Positions 17,395-25,669 of a stretch of DNA of 64,000 nt are shown piece after piece. The stretch covers positions 1-64,000 of the forward strand of contig DATKML010000046.1 in NCBI GenBank assembly GCA_035541875.1. Direction: 5' to 3'. Origin of the DNA: JAJPHI01 sp035541875. GTDB lineage: Bacteria > Desulfobacterota > Binatia > Binatales > Binataceae. The position numbers were made by a program, and so were the translations under genes. Below the pieces are notes generated by a model that was given only the letters and a program-made list of their open reading frames with translations, searched no databases and was not told where the DNA came from. Position 1 is the first letter of the stretch; each line of letters begins with the position of its first letter.

Positions 17395-18048
17395 ATGCAG
17401 ATGTACAATTCCTTCGGGCCTAACCCGCGCGCCAATCGGATGTATCTGATTGAGAAAGGCCTTACGTCGATACCGACCAAAGATATCGATCTCTTGAAGG
17501 CTGAGAATCGCAAGCCCCCCTTCACTGATCGTAACCCCGGCGGCCAGCTGCCGGCGCTCGAACTCGACAACGGCAAGTGTATCGGCGAGACCGTTGCGAT
17601 TTGGGAATACCTCGAAGAGAAAAATCCAAATCCGGCCTTGATCGGTTCAACTGCTGAAGATCGTGCGGAGACGCGTCAGTGGGTTCGGCGCATCGAGCAA
17701 AATATCACCGAGAACATGTACAACGGCTTCCGGTTCGCCGAGGGCTATCAGCTTTTCAAGGATCGGGTGCCGTGTGAACCCGACGCAGCCCCGGGACTCA
17801 AGCGTATCGTGCAGGCTCGCCTGAAGTGGCTCGACGGCCTACTCGCCGGACGCGATTTTATCGTACCCAACCGCTTTACGATCGCGGACATCATTCTGTA
17901 TTGCGCGATGGATTTTGCGGCAGGCGTGGGCCAGCCGATCGATCCGTCACTGGCGAATGTGAATGCATGGTTCAAGCGAATCGAGTCGCGGCCGAGTGCC
18001 AAGGCCAGCCTCCATCCGGCGGCCGAACAGCTCAAGATGAAGGGCTAA
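17395..18048 (+). CDS. Glutathione S-transferase family protein
   Basis: A 217-residue GST. MQMYNSFGPNPRANRMYLIE gives the N-terminal thioredoxin-like fold with Ser/Asn near the position of the catalytic residue. GGQLPALELDNGKCIGETVA includes the cis-Pro and E-T glutathione contacts. The C-terminal domain contains FIVPNRFTIADIILYCAMDF. AGGAG precedes the ATG. The phosphotransferase gene starts 11 bases later on the same strand, so the two are co-transcribed. Confidence 0.8.
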   Translation: MQMYNSFGPNPRANRMYLIEKGLTSIPTKDIDLLKAENRKPPFTDRNPGGQLPALELDNGKCIGETVAIWEYLEEKNPNPALIGSTAEDRAETRQWVRRIEQNITENMYNGFRFAEGYQLFKDRVPCEPDAAPGLKRIVQARLKWLDGLLAGRDFIVPNRFTIADIILYCAMDFAAGVGQPIDPSLANVNAWFKRIESRPSAKASLHPAAEQLKMKG

Positions 18049-18058
18049 GAAGATAGCG

Positions 18059-19060
18059 ATGGCGGAAGAGAACGAAATCGAGTCGCAACTGAGGACCTTC
18101 GTACGGACCAAGACCGCCGATCCGGCGGCCGAAGTCGGTGCGATTCGTTCTCTTCCGGGTCACGCCGGACAAAGTTACAGCTTCGAGCTCGATGCGAACG
18201 GCAAGCGTGAAAAGCTTGTTCTGCGCGTCGCTCCGGCGGGTGTACGTATTTCGGGAACATCGGATGTGGCCCGTCAGGCGCGTGTAATGCGCTCGCTCGA
18301 GGGTACCGGTGTGCCGACACCGCCGATCCGGTGGCTCGAGGATGATCCCCATTGGTTCGGCCGTCCGTATTTTGTCGCCGAGTTCGTGACTGCCCATAAA
18401 CTCGCGCTCGGTGATCACGAATTCAAGCCAGAGGAACAGCCCAAGCTCGGCAGCCTGACGATGAAGATGCTGGCGACGCTTCATTCGTTGCCGTGGGAGC
18501 CCCGGCGTGAAGTATGGGGCGAGCCGGTTTCGCTAACCGCTGAGATGGCGCGGCTGGATACACTGCTCGATCGTCCAACGCTCGATCCAGTGATTATCGC
18601 GAGTACGCCCAAGTTGAAGGAGCGGTTGCTCGCGACGTTGCCGCCCAACCCGCGTATCGGGTGTGTTCACGGCGATCTGAACTGGACCAATTGCATGTAC
18701 GCCGATGGTGAACTTAAGGCGGTTATCGACTGGGAGCTTTCCCAGATCGGCGCAGTGCTGATCGACCTCGGCTGGATCTGCCTCTTTTCCGATCGCGCCA
18801 CCTGGGTCGTAAAGGATCTGATTCCTCCCTACGTTCAGCAACCCGAGGAACTCGCCGCAATCTATCGCGAATATGCCCAATGGCCGATAGCCGACGCGGA
18901 TGTCCGCTGGTTCTGCGCCTTTGCCCACTACCGGTTCGGCGTTATCACCGCGTTCAACGTGATGTTGCATCGACGGGGCAAACGCCACGATCCGATGTGG
19001 GAGGATATCGCGCTGACTGGCCCGCGCTTTTTCGAACGCGGGCTTGAGCTCCTCGGCTAA
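18059..19060 (+). CDS. Phosphotransferase family protein (APH-like, ACAD10/11-type)
   Basis: A 333-residue kinase-like-fold protein. Motifs seen are GHAGQSYSFELDANGKREK (nucleotide loop), ARQARVMRSLEGTGVPTPPI, the catalytic loop VHGDLNWTNCMY (HGDxxxxN) and VIDWELSQIGAVLIDLGW (metal-binding DxE/D). This subfamily resembles the kinase domain of ACAD10/11, thought to act on 4-hydroxy-acyl-CoAs, and is common next to acyl-CoA dehydrogenases. Here its neighbour is a GST. A second paralogue is at 33724-34845. Confidence 0.85.
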   Translation: MAEENEIESQLRTFVRTKTADPAAEVGAIRSLPGHAGQSYSFELDANGKREKLVLRVAPAGVRISGTSDVARQARVMRSLEGTGVPTPPIRWLEDDPHWFGRPYFVAEFVTAHKLALGDHEFKPEEQPKLGSLTMKMLATLHSLPWEPRREVWGEPVSLTAEMARLDTLLDRPTLDPVIIASTPKLKERLLATLPPNPRIGCVHGDLNWTNCMYADGELKAVIDWELSQIGAVLIDLGWICLFSDRATWVVKDLIPPYVQQPEELAAIYREYAQWPIADADVRWFCAFAHYRFGVITAFNVMLHRRGKRHDPMWEDIALTGPRFFERGLELLG

Positions 19061-19071
19061 ATGGGAACTGA

Positions 19072-20106
19072 CTATCCTTCCCGCTTTAGGGCCGCCAGGC
19101 TCCTTTTGTAGGGAGCTCGCGCGATACCCTTTTCGGTGATGATCGCGGTTACCAACTCCGCCGGAGTCACGTCGAAGGCTGGGTTGAATATCGCAATACC
19201 TTTGGGCGTCAGAGCCTTACCGTTCAGCTCGGAGATCTCCTTGGGCGACCGCTCCTCGATTGGAATATGCGAACCATCACGGCAAGCCAAATCAATCGAG
19301 GAGAGTGGCGCGGCCACATAGAAGGGGACCTTGTGACGCCGCGCCAGCACGGCGAGCGGATAGGTGCCGATCTTGTTGGCAACATCGCCGTTGGCTGCCG
19401 TGCGATCAGTGCCGACAATCACGCACGAAATCTTGCCCGATCGCAGCACCGTCCCGGCCATATTGTCGGCGATGACGGTGACCGGAATCCGGTCCTTATG
19501 CAGTTCCCATGCGGTCAGACGCGCACCCTGCAAAAAGGGACGAGTTTCATCCGCGAAGACACGGACCTTTTTGCCCTGTTCACGGGCTGCGCGGATCACT
19601 CCCAGCGCTGTGCCGTAGCCAGCGGTTGCTAGAGCGCCGGCGTTGCAGTGGGTGAGAATCGTCGCAGGCGACTCGATTAGAGTAGCGCCGTGCGCACCCA
19701 TCGCACGATTAATTGCGATGTCTTCCTTGCAAATCGTGATCGCTTCCTCACGCATCCGACGGAAGAGCTGCTCGGCGTTGAGCGAAAGATTCGCCTCCAG
19801 CACCAACCCCATCCGATCGACCGCCCAGGCCAGATTGACCGCGGTTGGGCGCGTCGCTTTGAGCCACTTTGCGACTTGATCGAAGCGCTTCCGGGCTTTT
19901 TCACCGCTACAACCCTCCATGCCCAGCGCTACGCCCATCGCGGCAGCGACGCCGATCGCCGGAGCTCCGCGAATAACCATCGTACGAATAGCCTCGCCGA
20001 CACCGCGATAATCGCGATAAGTCCGCACGACTTCGCGTGTCGGCAAAAGGCGTTGATCGATCATCCGAACTGTATCGGACCGCCACTCGATAGTCTTTAC
20101 TGCCAC
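19072..20106 (-). CDS. mtnA: S-methyl-5-thioribose-1-phosphate isomerase
   Basis: A 344-residue enzyme of the methionine salvage pathway that isomerises methylthioribose-1-phosphate to the ribulose form. It shows RGAPAIGVAAAMGVALG near residue 46, catalytic Cys154 in THCNAGALATAGYGT, and Asp234 in GTDRTAANGDVANKIGTY. Length and motifs are those of MtnA rather than an eIF2B subunit. The start is GTG at 20106 with AAGG/AGGG upstream. No other salvage genes are adjacent. Confidence 0.92.
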   Translation of the reverse strand: MAVKTIEWRSDTVRMIDQRLLPTREVVRTYRDYRGVGEAIRTMVIRGAPAIGVAAAMGVALGMEGCSGEKARKRFDQVAKWLKATRPTAVNLAWAVDRMGLVLEANLSLNAEQLFRRMREEAITICKEDIAINRAMGAHGATLIESPATILTHCNAGALATAGYGTALGVIRAAREQGKKVRVFADETRPFLQGARLTAWELHKDRIPVTVIADNMAGTVLRSGKISCVIVGTDRTAANGDVANKIGTYPLAVLARRHKVPFYVAAPLSSIDLACRDGSHIPIEERSPKEISELNGKALTPKGIAIFNPAFDVTPAELVTAIITEKGIARAPYKRSLAALKREG

Positions 20107-20190
20107 CCTACTACCTTAACCGAGTTTAATCTCTGTGATTGAGTCTGCGGTTTTATTTTGGCTAACGCTTGGCCAAGCATACTGAGAGAT

Positions 20191-20237
20191 GACAAAAAAG
20201 AAATCCGCTTGACCGATAGCGAGCAGTCGAGCGGATT
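20191..20237 (-). terminator. Intrinsic terminator of the small basic protein gene
   Basis: AATCCGCTTGAC (20202-20213) pairs with GTCGAGCGGATT (20226-20237), a 12-bp stem with one G-U pair. Read on the minus strand the hairpin runs into TTTCTTTTTTGTC. It sits 30 bases past the stop codon of the gene ending at 20268. Confidence 0.85.
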
Positions 20238-20267
20238 CCAATTTTGTCGTGAGGTCAGGAGCGCGAT

Positions 20268-20684
20268 TTAGGCGCGTTCGTATACTCCACGCGTCTTGCG
20301 CTTCACCGCCCCAGCTTCAATCCATCGAGTGATTGCAGCAAAAAGCTCTGATGGGCGCTTGTTCTTTACCAGATTAACCTGTCGGATATCTGCGGCCTTG
20401 AATTGCTTGGGCAGTTGCTCGAGGACGGCGTTCCAGTTGATACGTCCTCCACGACGCGGCGATGGAGGTGCCGCTGGAGCCGCAGCCTTCCGAGCCACCG
20501 CCACGCGCGCAGCAGGTGCGGGAGCTCCACTGAGGCGGCTGAGGGCGTCAGCTTCATCTCTCATCTGCTTGAGTTCCGCTTCCTTGTTGCGAATTTCCGC
20601 ATTCAACGTGATGAGCAGCGAGCGCGCTTGACGTTTAACTTGTTCAAGAGCACTGCCTCCACCCGAACGTCTTCCACGAGGCAT
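20268..20684 (-). CDS. Small basic protein with coiled coil and winged-helix-like C-terminus
   Basis: A 138-residue protein with a strong GGAG site seven bases before ATG. The N-terminus MPRGRRSGGGSALEQVKRQA is basic. Residues about 25-50 are predicted coiled coil (EIRNKEAELKQMRDEADAL). A flexible Ala/Pro/Arg linker (residues 52-80) leads to a C-terminal helix-turn-helix-like unit (WNAVLEQLPKQFKAADIRQV, then ITRWIEAGAVKRKTRGVY). This resembles nucleoid-associated or small regulatory DNA-binding proteins. The family is not recognised and the function is inferred from composition only. Confidence 0.55.
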   Translation of the reverse strand: MPRGRRSGGGSALEQVKRQARSLLITLNAEIRNKEAELKQMRDEADALSRLSGAPAPAARVAVARKAAAPAAPPSPRRGGRINWNAVLEQLPKQFKAADIRQVNLVKNKRPSELFAAITRWIEAGAVKRKTRGVYERA

Positions 20685-21186
20685 CTGAGATCTCCTTTTG
20701 AGTCAGTCAATGGGATGCAGTGTATATCAACTTGCAGACTGACAAACAGCCATCGAAGCTACACTGTGGACTGAGACTATACAAGAGATGACAGCGAGTA
20801 GGTTTTATAGTCAGACTGAAATGCCAAAAATTCGCCTTTTACGACACCGTAATGAGATTTGGCCAAAGCTATAGGGCGATTCCGCACCCGCTTCAAAATT
20901 GTAAGGGAAGCGAACGGGACGGGCCGCTTTCGTTGAAATGTCCCCTTATTTCCTCTGAAAACCGAGCTTTCAGCCTTACGCTACGTTACCGAATGCCTAA
21001 CATCTTGATGCTATGTTCTGACGTGGCTTGAGTGCTATATAAGGGTGGTGCTTGGGGTCAGGATATTCGATGATGCTTGGGGGCATCAGCCGACTCTGAT
21101 TCGAAACGGTGTATTTCACGCTTTCGCTAAAAGAGGCTGAAGGACCAGCGTCAGGTAAGCATCCGCGGATCCCGGAGGAGAACGTA
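20685..21186. other. Divergent promoter region and leader of the RRM gene
   Basis: About 500 bases between two divergent genes with no credible protein frame. The sequence is more AT-rich than its surroundings. A TATATAAG element at about 21036-21043 could be a -10 box for the downstream gene but has no good -35 partner. If so, it leaves a leader of about 140 bases. Cold-shock-type RRM genes commonly carry long structured leaders. Confidence 0.35.
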
Positions 21187-21474
21187 ATGGGCCGCAGATT
21201 GTACGTTGGGAATCTGGCTTGGGCAGTAACAGATCAAGACCTGGAAGACGCATTTGCCGAAGCCGGAAAAGTGGAAAACGCCCAGGTGATAATGGATCGA
21301 GCGACCAACCGCTCACGCGGTTTCGGTTTCGTCGAGATGGCGACCGATGAGGGCGCTGATAATGCGATCACTAAGCTCAACGGGCGTGATATCAAAGGAC
21401 GCCCAATTCGCGTTAACGAAGCCCAGGCACGCTCCGGTGGGGGCGGATCCCGAGGTGGTGGACGCGACCGTTAG
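21187..21474 (+). CDS. RRM-domain RNA-binding protein
   Basis: A 95-residue protein with a single RNA recognition motif. RNP2 is RLYVGNLAW at residues 4-12, and RNP1 is RSRGFGFVEM at about residues 44-53. A Gly/Arg-rich tail (SGGGGSRGGGRDR) follows the domain. The start at 21187 is supported by GGAGGAGAAC upstream; the longer frame from 21109 lacks it. Similar proteins in bacteria are often cold-induced and bind RNA non-specifically. Confidence 0.92.
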   Translation: MGRRLYVGNLAWAVTDQDLEDAFAEAGKVENAQVIMDRATNRSRGFGFVEMATDEGADNAITKLNGRDIKGRPIRVNEAQARSGGGGSRGGGRDR

Positions 21475-21894
21475 GGGTCGCTAATCAACGACTGGGTCAT
21501 TTGAGCGGCTCATTGTCCTTCCGAGTAGATGGGCCGTGATTCTCTTCGATCAGAATAGGGGTGCGTGCGTTCGGCCATCGATCGGATGCCGCTGGCGAGC
21601 CCTCGCGACGCATCGTGCATTTACGCAACATCACAGATCACGGTGAGCGGTCTGCGATAAAGCGTGATGCGCCTTCGCAACATTGTGGTGTGTACGAAAC
21701 AAGGACCGAGCGAATTGCTCCGCTCGGCCCTCCACCAACCGGGAAAAGGGGGGGCAAACCCCGGCTAGCAATTGTTATTTTACGCAACCTTCGTCGACTT
21801 GCAATAGCTAATTTCGTGACGTTCGTCGCTATTTTATTCTTCTTATCCCTCCTTTAGGATGCTGCATGTGCAGGTCGTCTGGTCGCTGTAATTG
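21475..21894. other. Intergenic region with one hairpin
   Basis: About 420 bases between the RRM gene and the end of a convergent minus-strand gene. One clear hairpin is CCGAGCG (21706-21712) with CGCTCGG (21721-21727), but it has no T-run. A short frame ending in a hydrophobic stretch (to 21857) has no ribosome binding site and I do not call it. Confidence 0.35.
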
Positions 21895-24228
21895 CTAGCT
21901 AGCAGCCGCCGCGTCGCTATCGATGCGTTTTGACAACATCGCCTTTAATACTTTTGGCGGAGACATCGGCAGTTCCTGCATCCGCACGCCTGTCGCCTGA
22001 TAGATCGCTTCGGCCACCGCAGCCATCGGCGGAACGATACAAACCTCACCCACACCACGCACACCCAGAGGATGACTTGGGTTGGGGACTTCGACCATCA
22101 GGGTTTCGATCATGGGTAGATCGAGGCAGGTCGGCATCCGATAGTCGAGGAATCCGGTGTTACGCAGAACGCCTCGATCGTCGTAGAAATATTCCTCATT
22201 CAGCGCCCAGCCGATTCCCTGCGCGACACCGCCCTGCATCTGGCCTTCGACGTAACTCGGATGAATCGCGCGCCCGACATCTTGTGCAATCGAGGTGCGG
22301 AGGATCTGCACCTTGCCGGTATCCGGATCGACTTCGACATCGACGCAGATCGTGGCGAAAGCGTTACCTACCGCACCGACCGCACCGGCGTTCAGCGTGG
22401 CACGACCTGTCACTGGACCGCCTGTACTTATCAATTTGGGGGCGATCTGTTTTAGGGAAAGGGGCTGCACGCCATTACCGCGAGGTGCGAAGTAGCCGTC
22501 TTTGAATTCAATTTCAGACGGTTCTTTTTCGAAGAGGATCGCGGCGCGCTGCTTTAATTGTTGGAGCGCGTCGTGAGCTGCGTTATAGACCGCGAGCCCG
22601 GTTGCCACAGTGATACGGCTTCCGCCCGTGACGTCGTTGTGGCCGATTGCGTCAGTATCGACGACGAGCGGCCTTGTTTCACGGACCTCAGCGCCCAACA
22701 CTTCCGACGCGATCATCGCCATCGCGGCGCGCGATCCGCCGATATCAACGGAACCAGTGACGACGCTGACAGTGCCATCGTTATGGATATTAACGGTCGC
22801 CGAGGATTGCAGTCCGCCGTTGAACCAAAAGCCCGAAGCGACTCCCCGCCCACGATTCTTCCCACGCAACTCGGAGCGATAGTGATCACTGTTGCGCATC
22901 GCCTCGAGGGTTTCGACGAAACCAATTTTTTTGTACGGAATACCCGCGGGTTGCGGAGTTCCCTCCTTCGACGCATTGCGCAGGCGGAACTCAAGTGGGT
23001 CGATACCAAGTTTCTCGGCGAGTTCGTTGATTACGCACTCACAAGCATAGGCAGATGCGGGGGAACCCGGAGCGCGATAAGCCGCGACTTTGGGTCGATT
23101 CACCACAACGTCGAAGCTGTCGAGTTTGAGATTTTCGAGATTGTAAGGTCCGAGTGTGGTCATTACGCCGGGTGCGAACGGTGATCCGGGGAAGGCACCA
23201 GCCTCGTATGCCATCCACACTTCGGCAGCGGTAATTTTGCCCGCCTTGTTCGCACCGATCTTTACTTTGAACCACGTGCCCGAGGTCGGGCCGGTCGCAC
23301 GCAGCACCTCGTTGCGCGTCATGGTCAGCTTGACCGGCCGCCCGGTTTTCTTCGCGAGTACAGCGGCGAGCGGTTCCAGATAGATCGTAGTTTTGCCGCC
23401 GAAGCCTCCGCCGATTTCCGCCGGCACGACGCGGATTTGGCCTTCGGGCATCGTGAGCATGCTGGCGGTGAGCGTGCGGACGTTGAACGTTCCTTGGGTG
23501 GAGCAATAGATCGTTACGTGATCGCTCGTATCCCATACGGCAAGGGCATTTTGCGGTTCGATATAGCCCTGATGAACAGCGGCGGTGCGGAACTCGCGTT
23601 CGACGATGCAATCAGCCGCGCGAAAGCCCGCTTCGAGATCACCTCGCTCGAAGCGGATATGCCCGGCGACGTTGCTGGGTTCGTCCGGACCTTCCAGCAC
23701 GCCGGGGTCGACTCGCGACGCCATCCGCATCTGGCGCAATTCCGGTAACAGAATTGGGGTGCCGGGACGCATCGCTTCCTCGGCGGTCATGACGTTGGGC
23801 AGGACCTCGTATTCGACTTCGATCAGCTCCAGTGCCTCTTCCGCAACATGTTTGCTCGTGGCGGCGACCGCAGCGACGGCGTGACCGTCGTAAAGGACCT
23901 TGTCGCGAGCCAGGACGTTGAGGGAGAGATAGTGCGTATTGACCATCAACTCGCCCATCTGCGCCATCACGCCCTTCACTTCAGGCAGATCGGCGCCGGT
24001 GATGACCGCGTGAACTCCAGGATGCTTCAGCGCCTTGTCGATATTGATCGATTTGATTCGCGCATGCGCATGCGGACTGCGTAGCACCTTGCCGTGCAGC
24101 ATTCCTGGCAGCGCATAATCCGCACCATATTTAGCGCGCCCTGTGACTTTGTCTTCCCCATCGTGACGAATCGGCCGCGTGCCGATTACGCGGAATTGCT
24201 TGTCTGAGCTTGGATTGGTCTCAGCCAT
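21895..24228 (-). CDS. Xanthine dehydrogenase family molybdopterin-binding subunit, orphan
   Basis: A 777-residue molybdenum hydroxylase large subunit. The start ATG at 24228 has GGAGGG upstream. N-terminal features are RHDGEDKVTGRAKYGADY and LHGKVLRSPHAHARI; the cofactor region has EIGGGFGGKTTIYLEPLA; the catalytic Glu lies in RGVGEVCIVPP near the C-terminus. The active-site loop reads AYRAPGSPAS, so it is not the AYxCSFR form I CO dehydrogenase. Its own FeS and FAD subunit genes are not adjacent. It may borrow the subunits encoded at 32147-33578, whose large subunit is a close paralogue. Confidence 0.88.
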   Translation of the reverse strand: MAETNPSSDKQFRVIGTRPIRHDGEDKVTGRAKYGADYALPGMLHGKVLRSPHAHARIKSINIDKALKHPGVHAVITGADLPEVKGVMAQMGELMVNTHYLSLNVLARDKVLYDGHAVAAVAATSKHVAEEALELIEVEYEVLPNVMTAEEAMRPGTPILLPELRQMRMASRVDPGVLEGPDEPSNVAGHIRFERGDLEAGFRAADCIVEREFRTAAVHQGYIEPQNALAVWDTSDHVTIYCSTQGTFNVRTLTASMLTMPEGQIRVVPAEIGGGFGGKTTIYLEPLAAVLAKKTGRPVKLTMTRNEVLRATGPTSGTWFKVKIGANKAGKITAAEVWMAYEAGAFPGSPFAPGVMTTLGPYNLENLKLDSFDVVVNRPKVAAYRAPGSPASAYACECVINELAEKLGIDPLEFRLRNASKEGTPQPAGIPYKKIGFVETLEAMRNSDHYRSELRGKNRGRGVASGFWFNGGLQSSATVNIHNDGTVSVVTGSVDIGGSRAAMAMIASEVLGAEVRETRPLVVDTDAIGHNDVTGGSRITVATGLAVYNAAHDALQQLKQRAAILFEKEPSEIEFKDGYFAPRGNGVQPLSLKQIAPKLISTGGPVTGRATLNAGAVGAVGNAFATICVDVEVDPDTGKVQILRTSIAQDVGRAIHPSYVEGQMQGGVAQGIGWALNEEYFYDDRGVLRNTGFLDYRMPTCLDLPMIETLMVEVPNPSHPLGVRGVGEVCIVPPMAAVAEAIYQATGVRMQELPMSPPKVLKAMLSKRIDSDAAAAS

Positions 24229-24375
24229 GACACCCTCCAGAAGATCGTGCTTTAACCGGTTGAACAAAACCTAATCTACAACGGTAAACTCCCGATGGAC
24301 AGGGCGAGCAATTGCACGTCCGGCATGGTGCAAAGAAAATAAGTTGAACGTTGAATTGCAACGGAGGCTTTGGCG

Positions 24376-25521
24376 ATGAAATCAGCAATCTGCGAGATGC
24401 TTGGAGTCGAATTTCCCCTGGTGGCCTTTAGCCATTGCCGCAACGTGGTCGCGGCCGTTAGCCGCGCCGGAGGCTTCGGCGTCCTGGGCGCGACGGCTTT
24501 TACTGCTGAAGAACTCGAACTGGAACTGAAGTGGATCGACGAGAATATCGGCGGCAAGCCTTACGGCGTCGACGTCCTGATCCCTGAAAACATCGCCACC
24601 AAGAACGAAAAGTCGAGCACCGCGGGTTCGCTCGGATCACGTATCCCGCAGGGCCATCGAGACTTCGTGCACAATCTGCTAGCGCGTTACGACGTCGAGC
24701 AACCGCAAAAACGTGACCGCGCCGAGGGGCAGGAGTCAAAGCGGCGGCTTAATCTGCAAGAAGACTCCGTGATGCCGCTGCTGGAGGTCTCGTTTCGCCA
24801 TCCGATCAGACTGATAGCGAATGCGCTCGGTGTGCCACCACAGTCGATGCTTGATCTTGGTCGCAAGCACGGCGTTCCGGTGGCAGCGCTTATCGGCGCG
24901 AAAGAGCATGCCGTCCGGCAGGTGAAGGCCGGCGTCGATATCATTATCGCCGAGGGATGGGAGGCGGGCGGTCATTGCAGCGAGGTTTCGACGATGGTGC
25001 TGATCCCCGACGTCCTTAAGGCAATTAAGCCAATACGCAATGTTCCGGTGCTGGCAGCAGGCGGAATCGCGACCGGGCGGCAGATGGCGGCGTGTATGGC
25101 TCTGGGAGCGGCGGGAGTCTGGACCGGATCGGTATGGCTGACGACGGCGGAGTCAGACCTGCCGGAGATTATCAAGGAGAAACTCCTTGCGGCGACTTCG
25201 CGCGATACGGTGCGATCGCGATGCCGCACCGGTAAATTCTCGCGACAATTAAAATCCGCCTGGACTGAAGCGTGGGAAGGTCCCGACAGTCCGGGTCCGC
25301 TGCCGATGCCGTTCCAGACGGTGCTGAGTGAGCCTGCTCTGCGGATGGCGTTGCGTGCGGCTGAGCGCGGCAACAAGAAAGCGGCGGAACTGGTGACCTA
25401 TTGGGTCGGGCAATGCGTCGGGCTCGTTGATTCGGTGAAGTCGAGCCGTGCAGTGGTGCAGGAGTTTATGGAGGAATTCGCCGAGGCGACTGCGGAGATG
25501 CAGGCACTGGCTGAGGGATAA
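24376..25521 (+). CDS. Nitronate monooxygenase / 2-nitropropane dioxygenase family flavoprotein
   Basis: A 381-residue TIM-barrel FMN protein. The start at 24376 is chosen because ACGGAGG ends eight bases earlier; a TTG at 24370 is too close. Motifs include GVEFPLVAFSHCRNVVAAVS, SRAGGFGVLGA, IIAEGWEAGGHCSEV and VLAAGGIATGRQMAACMALG (phosphate binding). This subgroup covers nitronate monooxygenase and FabK-like enoyl reductases, and the sequence does not separate them. A central insertion (about residues 75-125) is charged and variable. It is divergent from the orphan hydroxylase subunit. Confidence 0.82.
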   Translation: MKSAICEMLGVEFPLVAFSHCRNVVAAVSRAGGFGVLGATAFTAEELELELKWIDENIGGKPYGVDVLIPENIATKNEKSSTAGSLGSRIPQGHRDFVHNLLARYDVEQPQKRDRAEGQESKRRLNLQEDSVMPLLEVSFRHPIRLIANALGVPPQSMLDLGRKHGVPVAALIGAKEHAVRQVKAGVDIIIAEGWEAGGHCSEVSTMVLIPDVLKAIKPIRNVPVLAAGGIATGRQMAACMALGAAGVWTGSVWLTTAESDLPEIIKEKLLAATSRDTVRSRCRTGKFSRQLKSAWTEAWEGPDSPGPLPMPFQTVLSEPALRMALRAAERGNKKAAELVTYWVGQCVGLVDSVKSSRAVVQEFMEEFAEATAEMQALAEG

Positions 25522-25561
25522 GACCAAGAGAGAACTGGAATGTAGTTGCCCATAGCTGCTT

Positions 25562-25653
25562 TGTCATACTGAGGGAGTCTACGACCGAAGGGTCACCGAT
25601 AATTTCTTCGACCTAACGGAAACCGGGATCCTTCGCTGCGCTCACAATGACAT
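25562..25653. repeat. Intergenic imperfect palindromic repeat, copy 1
   Basis: This 92-base element begins TGTCATACTGAGG and ends GCTCACAATGACA, so its ends are inverted copies of each other. It contains GGATCCTTCGCTGCGCTCA. A related element occurs at 47961-48027. It resembles dispersed GTCATTCTGAG-type intergenic repeats. It lies between the nitronate monooxygenase gene and the IS256 element. Confidence 0.6.
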
Positions 25654-25660
25654 ATGAGAG

Positions 25661-25669
25661 TGCTGCTCG
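25661..25669. repeat. Left copy of 9-bp IS target-site duplication
   Basis: TGCTGCTCG directly precedes the left inverted repeat of the IS256-family element. The identical nonamer follows the right end at 27037-27045. Confidence 0.85.

Noticed and set aside
21561..21857. A 98-codon frame ending in a hydrophobic helix after the RRM gene
   Set aside because: No ribosome binding site; the sequence before the helix has no structure and the hairpin at 21706 lies inside it.
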